Positions 1 to 7,969 of a stretch of DNA of 64,000 nt are shown here, piece by piece. The stretch comes from Sporosarcina aquimarina (lineage in GTDB: Bacteria > Bacillota > Bacilli > Bacillales_A > Planococcaceae): NCBI RefSeq assembly GCF_023715615.1, contig NZ_JAMBOM010000001.1, forward strand, positions 62,001 through 126,000, read 5' to 3'. The first letter of the stretch is position 1. Each line of letters opens with the position of its first letter. The notes below the pieces were generated by a model. The model had not been told where the DNA came from, did no database searches, and was given only the letters and a program-made list of their open reading frames with translations. A program made the translations under genes and the position numbers.

Positions 1-864
1 CCAGCTCTGTTCATCTACATGCGCCGCATGGGCTATTTGAGCAGAATCCTAAAGGCTACGGACGATATGGCAGCAGGAAGGCTAAACAGTGATATCAAAG
101 TGATGGGTCGTTCACCACTAGCTAAACACGCTGTCAATTTGAATAACCTTCGTGAAGGAGTGGAGCAATCAGTTAGCAGCCAGGCGAAAAGTGAGCGCTT
201 GAAAACCGAATTGATCACCAATGTCAGCCATGATTTACGGACGCCACTCACCTCAATCATCACGTACACGGATTTATTGAAAAACCCAAATTTATCTGAT
301 GAAGAGCGCGCGGAATACGTGGATGTATTGGACCGAAAATCACAACGATTGAAAACGCTAATTGAAGATTTGTTCGAAGTGTCTAAAATGTCGAGCGGTA
401 CGATGGAATTATACAAACAGCGTGTTGATCTCACGCAACTGGTGCAACAAGCAATTGGGGAGCATACTGAAAAGATGGCTGAAATTCCACTTGATTTTAG
501 GATATCGGTACCTGAAGAACCAATGCCCGCCGTCCTCGATGGACAACGCTGGTGGAGGATGCTTGATAACCTGATTGGCAATGCATTGAAGTACTCGCTC
601 CCGGGAACTCGGGTATTTGTAACGTTGCGTGAGGCCGGTAATATGGCAGAACTAATTATTAAAAACATTACAGCGTATGAGCTGAATGAAAACGTGGACG
701 AATTGTATGAACGGTTTAAACGTGGAGATGCATCGCGCCATACGGACGGTTCTGGTCTCGGACTTGCGATTGCGCAATCGATTGTTGACATGCATGGCGG
801 CACGATGGCAATTGACGTAGATGGAGATTTGTTTAAAGTGACGGTTCGTGTGCCGTTCGCTTGA
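1..864 (+). CDS. Sensor histidine kinase, C-terminal part (5' end outside window)
   Basis: The reading frame is open from the first base of the window (it reads PALFIYMRRMGYL), so the N-terminal sensor and membrane part is missing here. What remains is the cytoplasmic core of a membrane two-component kinase. A linker is followed by a HisKA domain with the phospho-acceptor in NVSHDLRTPLTSI, then a HATPase domain with the N-box DNLIGNALKYS and the G-box GSGLGLAIAQSI. It autophosphorylates on the His and would pass phosphate to a response regulator, probably encoded upstream outside the window. Counting from the internal ATG at 19, the H-box His is residue 71. The stop is followed directly by a terminator, so it is the last gene of its operon. 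The input signal cannot be judged from this fragment. Confidence 0.9.
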   Translation, partial: PALFIYMRRMGYLSRILKATDDMAAGRLNSDIKVMGRSPLAKHAVNLNNLREGVEQSVSSQAKSERLKTELITNVSHDLRTPLTSIITYTDLLKNPNLSDEERAEYVDVLDRKSQRLKTLIEDLFEVSKMSSGTMELYKQRVDLTQLVQQAIGEHTEKMAEIPLDFRISVPEEPMPAVLDGQRWWRMLDNLIGNALKYSLPGTRVFVTLREAGNMAELIIKNITAYELNENVDELYERFKRGDASRHTDGSGLGLAIAQSIVDMHGGTMAIDVDGDLFKVTVRVPFA

Positions 865-871
865 CGGGAAG

Positions 872-904
872 AGACTGAGGGGGGAAGTTCCTTCAGTCTT
901 TTTA
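872..904 (+). terminator. Rho-independent terminator after the sensor kinase
   Basis: AGACTGAGG and its imperfect complement CCTTCAGTCT form a stem closed by a short purine-rich loop, followed by a run of five T. It lies 8 bp after the kinase stop codon and separates it from the small gene at 985. Confidence 0.75.
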
Positions 905-984
905 CGTTTAACTTTTAGAGTATAGGGAACTGTATAAGGATATCAAGAGCGGTTAATTGAACGAATATAGAGGGAGTGATGGGA

Positions 985-1251
985 ATGACCATTAAAGATG
1001 GGAACTATCCAAACAAAGAAGACTTGGAACCAAAAGTGCCGAAAAAGGGGAAACCAGCAGGACCTGCGAATGAGTTACCATTGTCTGATCCAGCTGATTC
1101 AAACTTCACCCATGAGTTTCTAGAGAACGAACGGGACAAAACCGGGGAGCATGCGCCTTCTATATTTAAGGAAAGTGAAGCGAAGTCCTCTGAGCGTATT
1201 CACAATGAAAAAGCCCACGCGGAATGGAACGAATCTAAACGCAACACATAA
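985..1251 (+). CDS. Small hydrophilic protein of unknown function (88 aa)
   Basis: This 88-residue protein is rich in Lys, Glu, Asn and Pro and has no membrane segment, signal peptide or recognisable domain. I do not recognise it. The ATG at 985 is chosen over GTG 976 and ATG 979 because it is 8 bp from AGGGAG at 971-976, whereas the earlier starts overlap that site. A terminator follows at once, so it is probably transcribed alone. The C-terminal stretch NEKAHAEWNESK resembles the C-terminal NKEAHEQWNNQK of the next gene product, suggesting a shared tail motif. It is probably disordered and cytoplasmic (inference). Confidence 0.6.
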   Translation: MTIKDGNYPNKEDLEPKVPKKGKPAGPANELPLSDPADSNFTHEFLENERDKTGEHAPSIFKESEAKSSERIHNEKAHAEWNESKRNT

Positions 1252-1253
1252 GC

Positions 1254-1283
1254 CAGCTGACGCATCCAGTCAGCTGTTTTTTT
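1254..1283 (+). terminator. Rho-independent terminator
   Basis: A perfect 8-bp stem, CAGCTGAC / GTCAGCTG, with a 7-nt loop is followed by seven T. It begins 3 bp after the stop of the small gene. Confidence 0.9.
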
Positions 1284-1421
1284 GTGCTTAGAGGTGAAAC
1301 AGCTTTGCTACTTCTAGAATAAATCTGTAACCACTATTTTAGAATTGCATAATTAGCAGGTTTACCAATCTCCAATTGTAGGAATAGATGACTAGACTAT
1401 TTACTAGAATGGAGGATCTTA

Positions 1422-3326
1422 ATGTTTAGAGACCCGTATTATTCAAACCTTTTTAGCTGGCTACCAGATTTACTGCTCGGCATTATTGTACTTATCATCG
1501 GTTTTATTATTGCTAAAGTTGCCGAAGGTGCAGTAGTCAAAGCCATGAGGAAGGGTCGCGTGAATGAAAGATTAAATATGCAACATCAAAAATGGAGTGC
1601 CGATCGAATCGCCAGTAAAATTGTATTCTTCGGTATTTTACTACTGACCATTCTGATCTTCTTTAATATGATGAACCTCAACACAATTACTTCACCATTC
1701 CTGAATGTATTTGCAGGACTTAGCGGTGCGGTACTTGGGATTTTAAAAGCAGGTTTGATCCTGCTACTGGCTTGGGTACTTGCAACTCTTGTGAAAAAAC
1801 TGATCCTGTCTGCGGGACACAAAGTAAATGTACACAAATACGTCTCTAAAGTAGGCGGTTCTGCAGAGTCTGTTGATAAAGCACATTGGATTTCGACGGC
1901 TGCAAACGTTGCGTTCTACTTGATTTTACTTCTGTTTATTCCCGCAGTATTGAATGCGCTTGGATTAAGTGGAGTGAGTGGTCCATTTGAAAACTTGTTA
2001 ACTGGATTTGTCGCATTTGTCCCTAAGCTTGTTGGTGCGGCACTTATCTTTGTAGTAGGTATTCTTATTGCCAAAATTGTTCGCATGATTGTGACGAAGT
2101 TGCTCGAATCAATCGGAACAGACAAAATTGCAAGTAAGTTAAACATGTCGTCTGCTGTGAAAGGGACGAGCATTTCAAAAGTGATTGGAACCATCGTATT
2201 CGTTTTAATTTTGATACCGGTTACGATTTCAGCACTTGAAGTACTAGACTTGGAAGGGATTTCACAGCCTGCTATTGCCATGTTGAATGACATCATGGTC
2301 ATGTTACCGAAAATTATCGTAGCGATTGTATTGATTCTCGTTGGTGTGTTTGTGGCGAAGTGGATGAAGGGCGTTGTGGAAACGTTACTCGCAAATCTCG
2401 GTGTGGACTCTCTATCGAATAAGATGGGTGTGAAGTCAACAAACCGTTCTGGCAGTTTTACGGTTTCATCTGTTATCGGAACGATTGTGCAAATTGTAGT
2501 CATTCTATTGTTTGTTGTAGAAGCGCTTCAAATTGTACAACTTGCGTTCATGGTGACACTGGCAACTGCGATTTTCGCTTATTTGCCAATGGTCCTTGCT
2601 GCTGTACTGATTCTTGCAGTCGGGTTCTGGCTTGCGAACCTTGCAGAGAAATTCATCGGAAGTGTCATGCAAACGAAGCAAGGGAATCCACACATTCTCC
2701 GCTACGTGGCGAAATACGCTATCTTAGCGTTTGCATTTTTCATGGCGCTTAGTCAACTTGGTATTGCACCGGCAATTATCAACGCTGCGTTCATCCTCAT
2801 CTTGGGTGGCGTTGCACTTGCATTCGGTCTTGCTTTCGGACTTGGTGGACGCGATCATGCATCCCGTTACTTGTCTAAAATGGAATCTAGTTTGCAAGAT
2901 GTAGATGTGTCCAAAGAAAGTTGGGAGCAGCAAAAAGAGGAAATGAAACAAGATGCGGAGCAAGCAAAGCAACAGGCGAAAGACGGAATGGCTGCTACAA
3001 AAGCTCAGGTGGAACAAGAAAAGGAACAGATAAAACGAACAACTGAGCAAGCTCCTCCCGTTCCTCCTTCAGACAATATCCCTGGAGATCCGGAAGCTGG
3101 TTTAAGAGGTCCTGCGCATTCTGATGTGAATGATCTACCGCCAGCTGAGAAATTTGGAGGAAATGATCCAATTACGTTCACAGATGATGACGTGGATACG
3201 GGATATAACGAAGTGGAACCAGGCGAAGATTATCCATATGGTGACCACAATCCGCATAGCCGATTTAACAAAGAAGCTCACGAGCAGTGGAACAACCAAA
3301 AGCCTAAAGATGACCAAACTCATTAA
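1422..3326 (+). CDS. Multi-repeat 'TM helix' membrane protein, mechanosensitive-channel-like
   Basis: This is a 634-residue integral membrane protein built from repeated units. Each has a hydrophobic helix introduced by LP or VP and ending in (A/V)K or AN, for example LPDLLLGIIVLIIGFIIAKV, VPKLVGAALIFVVGILIAKI, LPKIIVAIVLILVGVFVAKW and LPMVLAAVLILAVGFWLANL. This is the pattern of the conserved TM-helix family related to the membrane part of small-conductance mechanosensitive channels, but no MscS beta domain is seen. A Gly/Ala-rich helix (GGVALAFGLAFGLGG) near residue 470 recalls a pore helix. The last 150 residues are a charged cytoplasmic tail with a Lys/Glu/Gln coiled-coil segment. GGAGG lies 6 bp before the ATG. 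A role in osmotic or tension response is inferred. The gene stands alone between two terminators. Confidence 0.75.
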   Translation: MFRDPYYSNLFSWLPDLLLGIIVLIIGFIIAKVAEGAVVKAMRKGRVNERLNMQHQKWSADRIASKIVFFGILLLTILIFFNMMNLNTITSPFLNVFAGLSGAVLGILKAGLILLLAWVLATLVKKLILSAGHKVNVHKYVSKVGGSAESVDKAHWISTAANVAFYLILLLFIPAVLNALGLSGVSGPFENLLTGFVAFVPKLVGAALIFVVGILIAKIVRMIVTKLLESIGTDKIASKLNMSSAVKGTSISKVIGTIVFVLILIPVTISALEVLDLEGISQPAIAMLNDIMVMLPKIIVAIVLILVGVFVAKWMKGVVETLLANLGVDSLSNKMGVKSTNRSGSFTVSSVIGTIVQIVVILLFVVEALQIVQLAFMVTLATAIFAYLPMVLAAVLILAVGFWLANLAEKFIGSVMQTKQGNPHILRYVAKYAILAFAFFMALSQLGIAPAIINAAFILILGGVALAFGLAFGLGGRDHASRYLSKMESSLQDVDVSKESWEQQKEEMKQDAEQAKQQAKDGMAATKAQVEQEKEQIKRTTEQAPPVPPSDNIPGDPEAGLRGPAHSDVNDLPPAEKFGGNDPITFTDDDVDTGYNEVEPGEDYPYGDHNPHSRFNKEAHEQWNNQKPKDDQTH

Positions 3327-3337
3327 TACCAATGAGA

Positions 3338-3371
3338 AACGCACAGTCGGGATATCCCTGACCGTGCGTTT
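3338..3371 (+). terminator. Terminator between convergent genes
   Basis: AACGCAC / GTGCGTT with an inner GGGATATCCC palindrome forms a long hairpin ending in TTTTT on the plus strand. It sits between the convergent channel-like gene and liaR, so it may also stop readthrough from the minus strand, although the T-run there is poor. Confidence 0.75.
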
Positions 3372-3372
3372 T

Positions 3373-4008
3373 TCACTGAACTAATTTATGGTGAAATGCA
3401 TAAATGACCGCCTGGGTACGGTCTTGAACTTCTAGTTTTGAAAGCACATTACTAACGTGAGTCTTGACGGTCTTCAAGGAAATGAACAGCTCATCTGCGA
3501 TTTCCTGATTGGACTTTCCTTGTGCAAGGAGCAACAAGGTTTCTAGTTCACGCTGCGTCAACTGTTCATGTAGAGGTTGGTCAGATCCGACACTCCTCAT
3601 TTTTTCCATCATTTTGACCGTCACTTCCGGTTCCAGAACAGTTTGGCCTTGGACGGTCTCTCGGATGGCTTGGGCAATTCGCTTAGCATTCGACGTCTTC
3701 AAAATATAACTGGCAGCACCTGCTTCGAGCGCTGGATAGACTTTATCGTCATCTAAAAAACTCGTAACGACAATGATTTTTGCTTCTGGCCATTGTTGAA
3801 TAATTGCTTTTGTTGCTTCTGCACCGGTCATGATAGGCATGACCATGTCCATTAAAATGATGTCCGGCCGTAATTCAAGTGCTTTTTTAACCGCCTCTCC
3901 GCCGTCGATCGCTTCTCCAACGACTTCCATATCAGGTTGAGTCCCTAAATAGGCAGATACCCCTATGCGAACCATTTCATGATCATCTGCGAGTAGTACG
4001 CGTATCAT
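3373..4008 (-). CDS. liaR: NarL-family response regulator, LiaR/VraR-like
   Basis: This 211-residue regulator has a receiver domain (MIRVLLADDHEMVRIG; phospho-acceptor Asp in DIILMDMVMP) and a C-terminal LuxR-type helix-turn-helix (LTQRELETLLLLAQGKSNQEIADELF then SLKTVKTHVSNVLSKLEV, split here for length). It is the DNA-binding partner of the kinase encoded immediately upstream, whose gene overlaps it by 26 bp. By homology with the Bacillus LiaRS / Staphylococcus VraRS systems it would activate the envelope-stress genes liaI and liaH further upstream. AGGAGG lies 6 bp before the ATG. It is the last gene of the minus-strand run. Confidence 0.9.
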   Translation of the reverse strand: MIRVLLADDHEMVRIGVSAYLGTQPDMEVVGEAIDGGEAVKKALELRPDIILMDMVMPIMTGAEATKAIIQQWPEAKIIVVTSFLDDDKVYPALEAGAASYILKTSNAKRIAQAIRETVQGQTVLEPEVTVKMMEKMRSVGSDQPLHEQLTQRELETLLLLAQGKSNQEIADELFISLKTVKTHVSNVLSKLEVQDRTQAVIYAFHHKLVQ

Positions 4009-5029
4009 GGGTTTCCTCCTCCTCTGTCAAAACCGGTAATTTCACTTCTACTATCGTTCCTTGCGAAGGGACGGATACAATTTTGCAAACGGCCCCAATT
4101 TCAACGGCACGCTCTTTAACATTTTGAAGACCATACGAGCCACCTTTACCGCCTGAATCACTAAATCCGACTCCGTTATCTTGTACACGGAAAATCGCCA
4201 GTTCCTCCCGTTCGATGAAGACTACATCGACTTCCGTTGCTTGTGCATGGCGGAGGGTGTTCGACAAGGTCTCTTGTGCAATGCGGAACAAATGATCTTC
4301 TGCACCTTTTGAAAGAGGAACATCTTCCAGTCGGAATCGAATGGTGAACGTTACTTTTTCGCTCAGTTCCGTCAGCAATTCCTCAAGTCCTTCTTTAAGA
4401 GATTTGCTATTGAGAACTGCAGGCCGTAAATGAAGCAGTAATGCGCGCATCTCGAGTTGCGCTTGTTGCACCATTCGTTCCACTTGGAGCAATGGTTTTT
4501 GGAACGATGTTTCATCGGGGTGTTCGGTAAGTGATGACAACAGCATCGATGCTGCGAACAATTGCTGGGAGACGGAATCATGAAGTTCGCGAGCGAGACG
4601 CTGACGCTCTTCAATCAGTCGCTCCTGAATGAGTTGGTCTTGGTCCTCAGCCCGTTGGTCGGTAATCCTCTGTAAACTTCGTTTTTGCGTCTCCAATACT
4701 TCCGATACAGAAGCGATGGTGCGATTTAGCTTGCGAGAGATGCTTTTATTCGAACGGGCAGTACCTTCTTCTGCGAGCTGGTTAAGTGTGCGTTCAATTG
4801 ACTTTTCCTTTGAGCGTGCAATGTTATAAATCCAGTATGAAAAAAACCAGCCGAGAGTAATTGGGATAACGAGCAACCAAATTCCAACAGGCACATCCAG
4901 GAAGTTTTCTTTATATAGAGATTGCCATTCGAGAGATGGAGTGTATTCAATGATGTAATAAACCCCACCAGCACAAACTACGGTAAATAGTGTGGAAAGT
5001 AGAATTCCACGCCAAAAGAGTCCGGTCAT
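3983..5029 (-). CDS. liaS: Sensor histidine kinase, LiaS/VraS-like
   Basis: A 348-residue kinase with two N-terminal membrane helices (about residues 7-28 and 48-68) separated by a short extracytoplasmic loop. A coiled-coil linker follows, then a HisKA_3 dimerisation domain (ERQRLARELHDSVSQQLFAA, with His as phospho-acceptor) and a HATPase domain (DNGVGFSDSGGKGGSYGLQN). The small sensor loop is typical of intramembrane-sensing kinases of the LiaS group, which report on lipid II-cycle damage together with LiaF. Its ATG overlaps the liaF stop (ATGA), and its 3' end overlaps liaR, so the three are translationally coupled. Confidence 0.9.
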   Translation of the reverse strand: MTGLFWRGILLSTLFTVVCAGGVYYIIEYTPSLEWQSLYKENFLDVPVGIWLLVIPITLGWFFSYWIYNIARSKEKSIERTLNQLAEEGTARSNKSISRKLNRTIASVSEVLETQKRSLQRITDQRAEDQDQLIQERLIEERQRLARELHDSVSQQLFAASMLLSSLTEHPDETSFQKPLLQVERMVQQAQLEMRALLLHLRPAVLNSKSLKEGLEELLTELSEKVTFTIRFRLEDVPLSKGAEDHLFRIAQETLSNTLRHAQATEVDVVFIEREELAIFRVQDNGVGFSDSGGKGGSYGLQNVKERAVEIGAVCKIVSVPSQGTIVEVKLPVLTEEEETHDTRTTRR

Positions 5030-5727
5030 TTTCGAATCACCTCGACATCCCCAAAACGGACAGATAGTGAGATGATGAGTTCCGCTTCTGTACCAATTGC
5101 GCGATCATATCCATCTTTCATATGGATGGATTCATTTAGCAATCGCTTAGGGGTTAAATCAAACAGGCGACATTCACCAAATAAGACGGAGCAATGGATG
5201 CGCACGGGCAAATCGTACGGCAATTCGATTTTAACACGACCAAATTCTTGCCGGATGGAAATGAAGGAAGTTTGCTTCGGCAGCACCGTGTCTGTCACAT
5301 CGATATAGAAGTCTCCAACGACTCCTTGTACGTGAACGTCTTGCCATTCATAGGATGTGAACGGGGTCGACTGGCTGGAGAAGAGTCGATCTTTCCAAAT
5401 ACCGTTCTGTGTTTCCCGAGTTGTTTCTTTTAGAGGACGCATGATCTCTTCTGCAGGCGTCCCTTTCCACAATCGGAAGACCAGATAAATCAGCATGCCG
5501 AAAATGAGTAAACGCAAACTCCATAACGAGAGCAAGGCAATCACGATAAAAATGCCACCTGTTATAACGAGCCATTTCGAGCGACGCTGAAGCCCGAAGT
5601 ACATGGCAATGGCACCGAGAAAGAAGAAGATGACGTTCCCGTTTCCAAACAAACCAGCTTCCACAAATACAAGGAGCGCAAACCCCATAACCCACAATGT
5701 AGTCCGTTCTGTTTTGCTCCTCTTCAT
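5026..5727 (-). CDS. liaF: LiaF-like membrane inhibitor of LiaRS
   Basis: A 233-residue protein with about four N-terminal hydrophobic helices (residues 10-90) and a C-terminal soluble domain. This domain has the beta-rich pattern of the LiaF / cell-wall-active antibiotics response family (TSFISIRQEFGRVKIELPYD, then FGDVEVI at the end). LiaF homologues hold LiaS inactive without stress. The start is an ATG preceded by AAAGGAGTGG. It stands directly upstream of liaS with a 4-bp overlap. Upstream of liaF lies a 925-bp repeat array instead of the liaG gene found in Bacillus subtilis. Confidence 0.85.
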   Translation of the reverse strand: MKRSKTERTTLWVMGFALLVFVEAGLFGNGNVIFFFLGAIAMYFGLQRRSKWLVITGGIFIVIALLSLWSLRLLIFGMLIYLVFRLWKGTPAEEIMRPLKETTRETQNGIWKDRLFSSQSTPFTSYEWQDVHVQGVVGDFYIDVTDTVLPKQTSFISIRQEFGRVKIELPYDLPVRIHCSVLFGECRLFDLTPKRLLNESIHMKDGYDRAIGTEAELIISLSVRFGDVEVIRK

Positions 5728-5793
5728 TCTGCTTCCACTCCTTTCTCGATGTCAGTACTTTACTGAGGGTAGAGGCTCAATATACACGTAGTT

Positions 5794-6717
5794 ACCCGCT
5801 CGTTTCGTGAGGCGACCCGCTCGTTTCGTGAGGGAACCCGCCCATTTCGCGAGGAGACCCGCCCGTTTCGTGAGGGACCCGCCCGTTTCGTGAGGCGACC
5901 CGCTCGTTTAGTGAGGGAACCCGCTCGTTTCGCGAGGGACCCAGCTCGTTTCGCAAGGAGACCCGCCCGTTTCGCGAGGGGACCCGCCCGTTTCGTGAGG
6001 GAACCCGCTCGTTTCGCAAGGAGACCCGCCCGTTTCGTGAGGGAACCCGCTCGTTTCGCAAGGCGACGCGCTCGTTTCGTGAGGGAACCAGCTCGTTTCG
6101 CGAGGGGACCAGCTCGTTTCAAGAGGGAACTCGCCCATTTCGCGAGGGGACCCGCCCGTTTCGTGAGGAGACCCGCCCGTTTCGCAAGGTAACCCGCTCG
6201 TTTCGTAAGGCGACCCGCTCGTTTCGTGAGGGAACCCGCTCGTTTCGCAAGGCGACCCGCCCATTTCGTGAGGGAACCAGCTCGTTTCGCGAGGCGACCC
6301 GCTCGTTTCACGAGGGAACTCGCCCGTTTCGCGAAGCGACGCGCCCGTTTCGCGAGGGAACGCGCCCATTTCGTGAGGCGACGCGCTCGTTTAGTGAGGG
6401 AACGCGCCCATTTCGCGAGGCGACCCGCCCGTTTAGTGAGGGAACCCGCTCGTTTCGCAAGGTGACCCGCTCGTTTCGCAAGGCGACCCGCCCGTTTAGT
6501 GAGGGAACCCGCTCGTTTCGTGAGGCGACCCGCCCGTTTCGCGAAGCGACCCGCTCGTTTAGTGAGAGAACGCGCCCATTTCGTGAGGCGACCCGCCCGT
6601 TTAGTGAGGGAACCCGCTCGTTTCGCGAGGCGACGCGCTCGTTTCACGAGGGAACCCGCCCGTTTCGCAAGGAAGCCCGCTCATTTCACGAAAGAAACCC
6701 GCCCGTTCAGCAGGGTA
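5794..6717. repeat. Array A: about 44 tandem copies of a 21-bp GC-rich unit
   Basis: Direct repeats of a unit close to ACCCGCTCGTTTCGTGAGGG(A/CG) fill the gap between liaH and liaF. Most units are 21 bp and a few are 20 bp. Variation is concentrated at a few positions (CGCTCG/CGCCCG/CGCCCA; TTTCGTGAG/TTTCGCGAG/TTTCGCAAG/TTTAGTGAG), and units ending in GGCG often alternate with units ending in GGGA. The unit is about 62% GC, well above the flanking genes. Because 21 is divisible by 3 and the unit lacks stops, long open frames arise on both strands. They have no ribosome binding site or plausible start, and I treat them as artefacts. No hairpin or spacer structure of CRISPR type is present. Confidence 0.95.
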
Positions 6718-6733
6718 ATCCTCTCACGTTCAG

Positions 6734-6756
6734 AAAAAAGAACTGCCGAGCGGTCA
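6734..6756 (-). terminator. Possible weak terminator or attenuator after liaH
   Basis: Read on the minus strand, a short imperfect stem (TGACCG / CGGCA) is followed by GTTCTTTTTT, 45-70 bp after the liaH stop. Just before it is another small hairpin, GACAGC-AAGGA-GCTGTC (about 6777-6795). Such a site would allow liaIH to be made in excess over liaFSR, as known for the Bacillus subtilis operon. The stem is weak. Confidence 0.35.
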
Positions 6757-6801
6757 AGGATGTCCCTGATCACCCGGACAGCTCCTTGCTGTCTTTTCAG
6801 T

Positions 6802-7410
6802 TTACACGATTTTCTCGATGGTTGCTTCTTCTGCCGTCAAATCGTCTAGACGACGTCGCATGGAGGCGATGTCATCGTCTTTGGAGGAAGTCCGATTCAC
6901 GGGTTCGACAGATGAAGAATCGAGATCTGCCGAGAAAATACGATCCATCCGGCTGTTTGCCCGTTTTGCATTCTCTTCCCCCATTAACTTCAAGCGGCGG
7001 ACTTGCATATCTTTCACTTTGTGCTTCATGCTTTCAAAACGTCGTTCCAATGCAATCATGGACTCCGTCGTTTCTGTTTCAAGAGAACGCAATTCGTCAC
7101 GGCGTCGACTATAGGCTTCGGCCTCATCTTTCGCGTAGTTAATAAGCGCTTCGTCTCCGGTTGCTTCAGCTAAAGAGAGTTGTTCAGTTCGTTTGTCCGT
7201 TAGCTGTTCTGCTTCAAGTAGTTCCTTTGCGATTTCATCGCGCAAAATTCGTTGACGCTCCAATAATTTCCCGACTGCTTTCGTTTGCTGCTCGGCTTCC
7301 TTGATGGTTTCATTTAACACATCTGCGGCATTTTGTGTATTGCGTTTTGCTGATAATTGCTCAAGATCCTCTTGTACGGCAAATTTGAATTTATACCATA
7401 GTTCATTCAT
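6802..7410 (-). CDS. liaH: PspA/IM30-family protein, LiaH-like
   Basis: A 202-residue, almost entirely helical, highly charged protein of the PspA/IM30 family (NELWYKFKFAVQEDLEQLS at the start, long Glu/Lys/Arg-rich coiled coil through residue 150). These proteins assemble into large rings or rods on the inner face of the membrane and protect it during envelope stress. The C-terminal tail (after about residue 150) is acidic and ends in a predicted helix. The ATG at 7410 is preceded by GGAGGG at 6-7 bp; an upstream in-frame TTG is too close to that site. It follows liaI by 12 bp, and the pair corresponds to the liaIH target genes of LiaR. Confidence 0.85.
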   Translation of the reverse strand: MNELWYKFKFAVQEDLEQLSAKRNTQNAADVLNETIKEAEQQTKAVGKLLERQRILRDEIAKELLEAEQLTDKRTEQLSLAEATGDEALINYAKDEAEAYSRRRDELRSLETETTESMIALERRFESMKHKVKDMQVRRLKLMGEENAKRANSRMDRIFSADLDSSSVEPVNRTSSKDDDIASMRRRLDDLTAEEATIEKIV

Positions 7411-7422
7411 CAAAAGCCCTCC

Positions 7423-7770
7423 TTATTTATTGAATTCGTTCCATTGTTTTTCAAACTTTGCGAACGGGTCTGCATCGATTACATTGCTGTTTGTACGTTG
7501 GTTTAATTTCCATTTGCGCCATGCATAGTAAACTCCGGCTGCAGCAAGAAGTCCGATGAATGCAGGGATGTTTGAAATTCCTGTTAGTACTCCAACTAAC
7601 ATGATGATTCCCCACAGAATACGGCCGATTGTTGAGTCACTTTTACGGAAGTAGTGCCAACCGAAAACTGCGGCAGCTGCTGAAAGTGCCAGTGCTACGA
7701 TCGACCCGATATTGGCAACTGCTACAATCGCGGCGATTATTCCGAAGACAATAAGTAAAAAATTTTTCAT
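7423..7770 (-). CDS. liaI: Small membrane protein, LiaI-like
   Basis: A 115-residue protein with three to four hydrophobic segments (residues 3-20, 22-41, 49-66, 67-82) and a charged C-terminal tail (DPFAKFEKQWNEF). In Bacillus the corresponding gene encodes a membrane anchor that recruits LiaH. The ATG at 7770 gives a clean hydrophobic N-terminus; GGGAGG is 11 bp upstream. An earlier in-frame ATG at 7830 would add 20 residues without a ribosome binding site. It is first in the minus-strand lia run and diverges from the thiolase gene. Assignment as LiaI rests mainly on position and topology, because these proteins are poorly conserved. Confidence 0.65.
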   Translation of the reverse strand: MKNFLLIVFGIIAAIVAVANIGSIVALALSAAAAVFGWHYFRKSDSTIGRILWGIIMLVGVLTGISNIPAFIGLLAAAGVYYAWRKWKLNQRTNSNVIDADPFAKFEKQWNEFNK

Positions 7771-7850
7771 AATTGGTTGTGCCTCCCTTCGTTTGTACCC
7801 TAATGATAAGGCGGAATAGAATTTATCCAAACAGGCTTGGTGTGGAGTTT

Positions 7851-7884
7851 CGTCTCATACTTTAGGCTGAGATCTTAACGAGAC
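7851..7884. promoter_or_regulatory. Inverted repeat in the liaI / thiolase divergent region (candidate LiaR operator)
   Basis: TCTCA (7853-7857) and TGAGA (7868-7872) form an inverted repeat with a 10-bp spacer, followed by AACGAGACT. The site is about 80-100 bp upstream of the liaI ATG, which suits an activator site for the minus-strand operon. No binding data can be inferred; the LiaR link is by position only. Confidence 0.3.
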
Positions 7885-7897
7885 TATGAAACAACAA

Positions 7898-7926
7898 TTG
7901 AAACCGCTTTCAATAATTGATATAGT
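7898..7926 (+). promoter_or_regulatory. Sigma-A type promoter of the thiolase operon
   Basis: TTGAAA (7898-7903), a 17-bp spacer and TATAGT (7921-7926) lie 44 bp upstream of the thiolase ATG, leaving room for a short leader with GGAAG as ribosome binding site. Confidence 0.65.
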
Positions 7927-7969
7927 TATTAGAAAACTAGGACTATTTTAATGCGAAGGAAGTGTCGTA

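Noticed and set aside
5760..6647. 295-codon minus-strand frame encoding (KRAGSLT)n and plus-strand frames encoding (RPARFVRE)n
   Set aside because: They arise because the 21-bp unit has no stop in several frames and 21 is divisible by three. There is no ribosome binding site, frames shift at the 20-bp units, and both strands are open equally.
5794..6717. Mobile element or phage-derived origin of array A
   Set aside because: No transposase, inverted terminal repeats or target duplication can be seen at either border.
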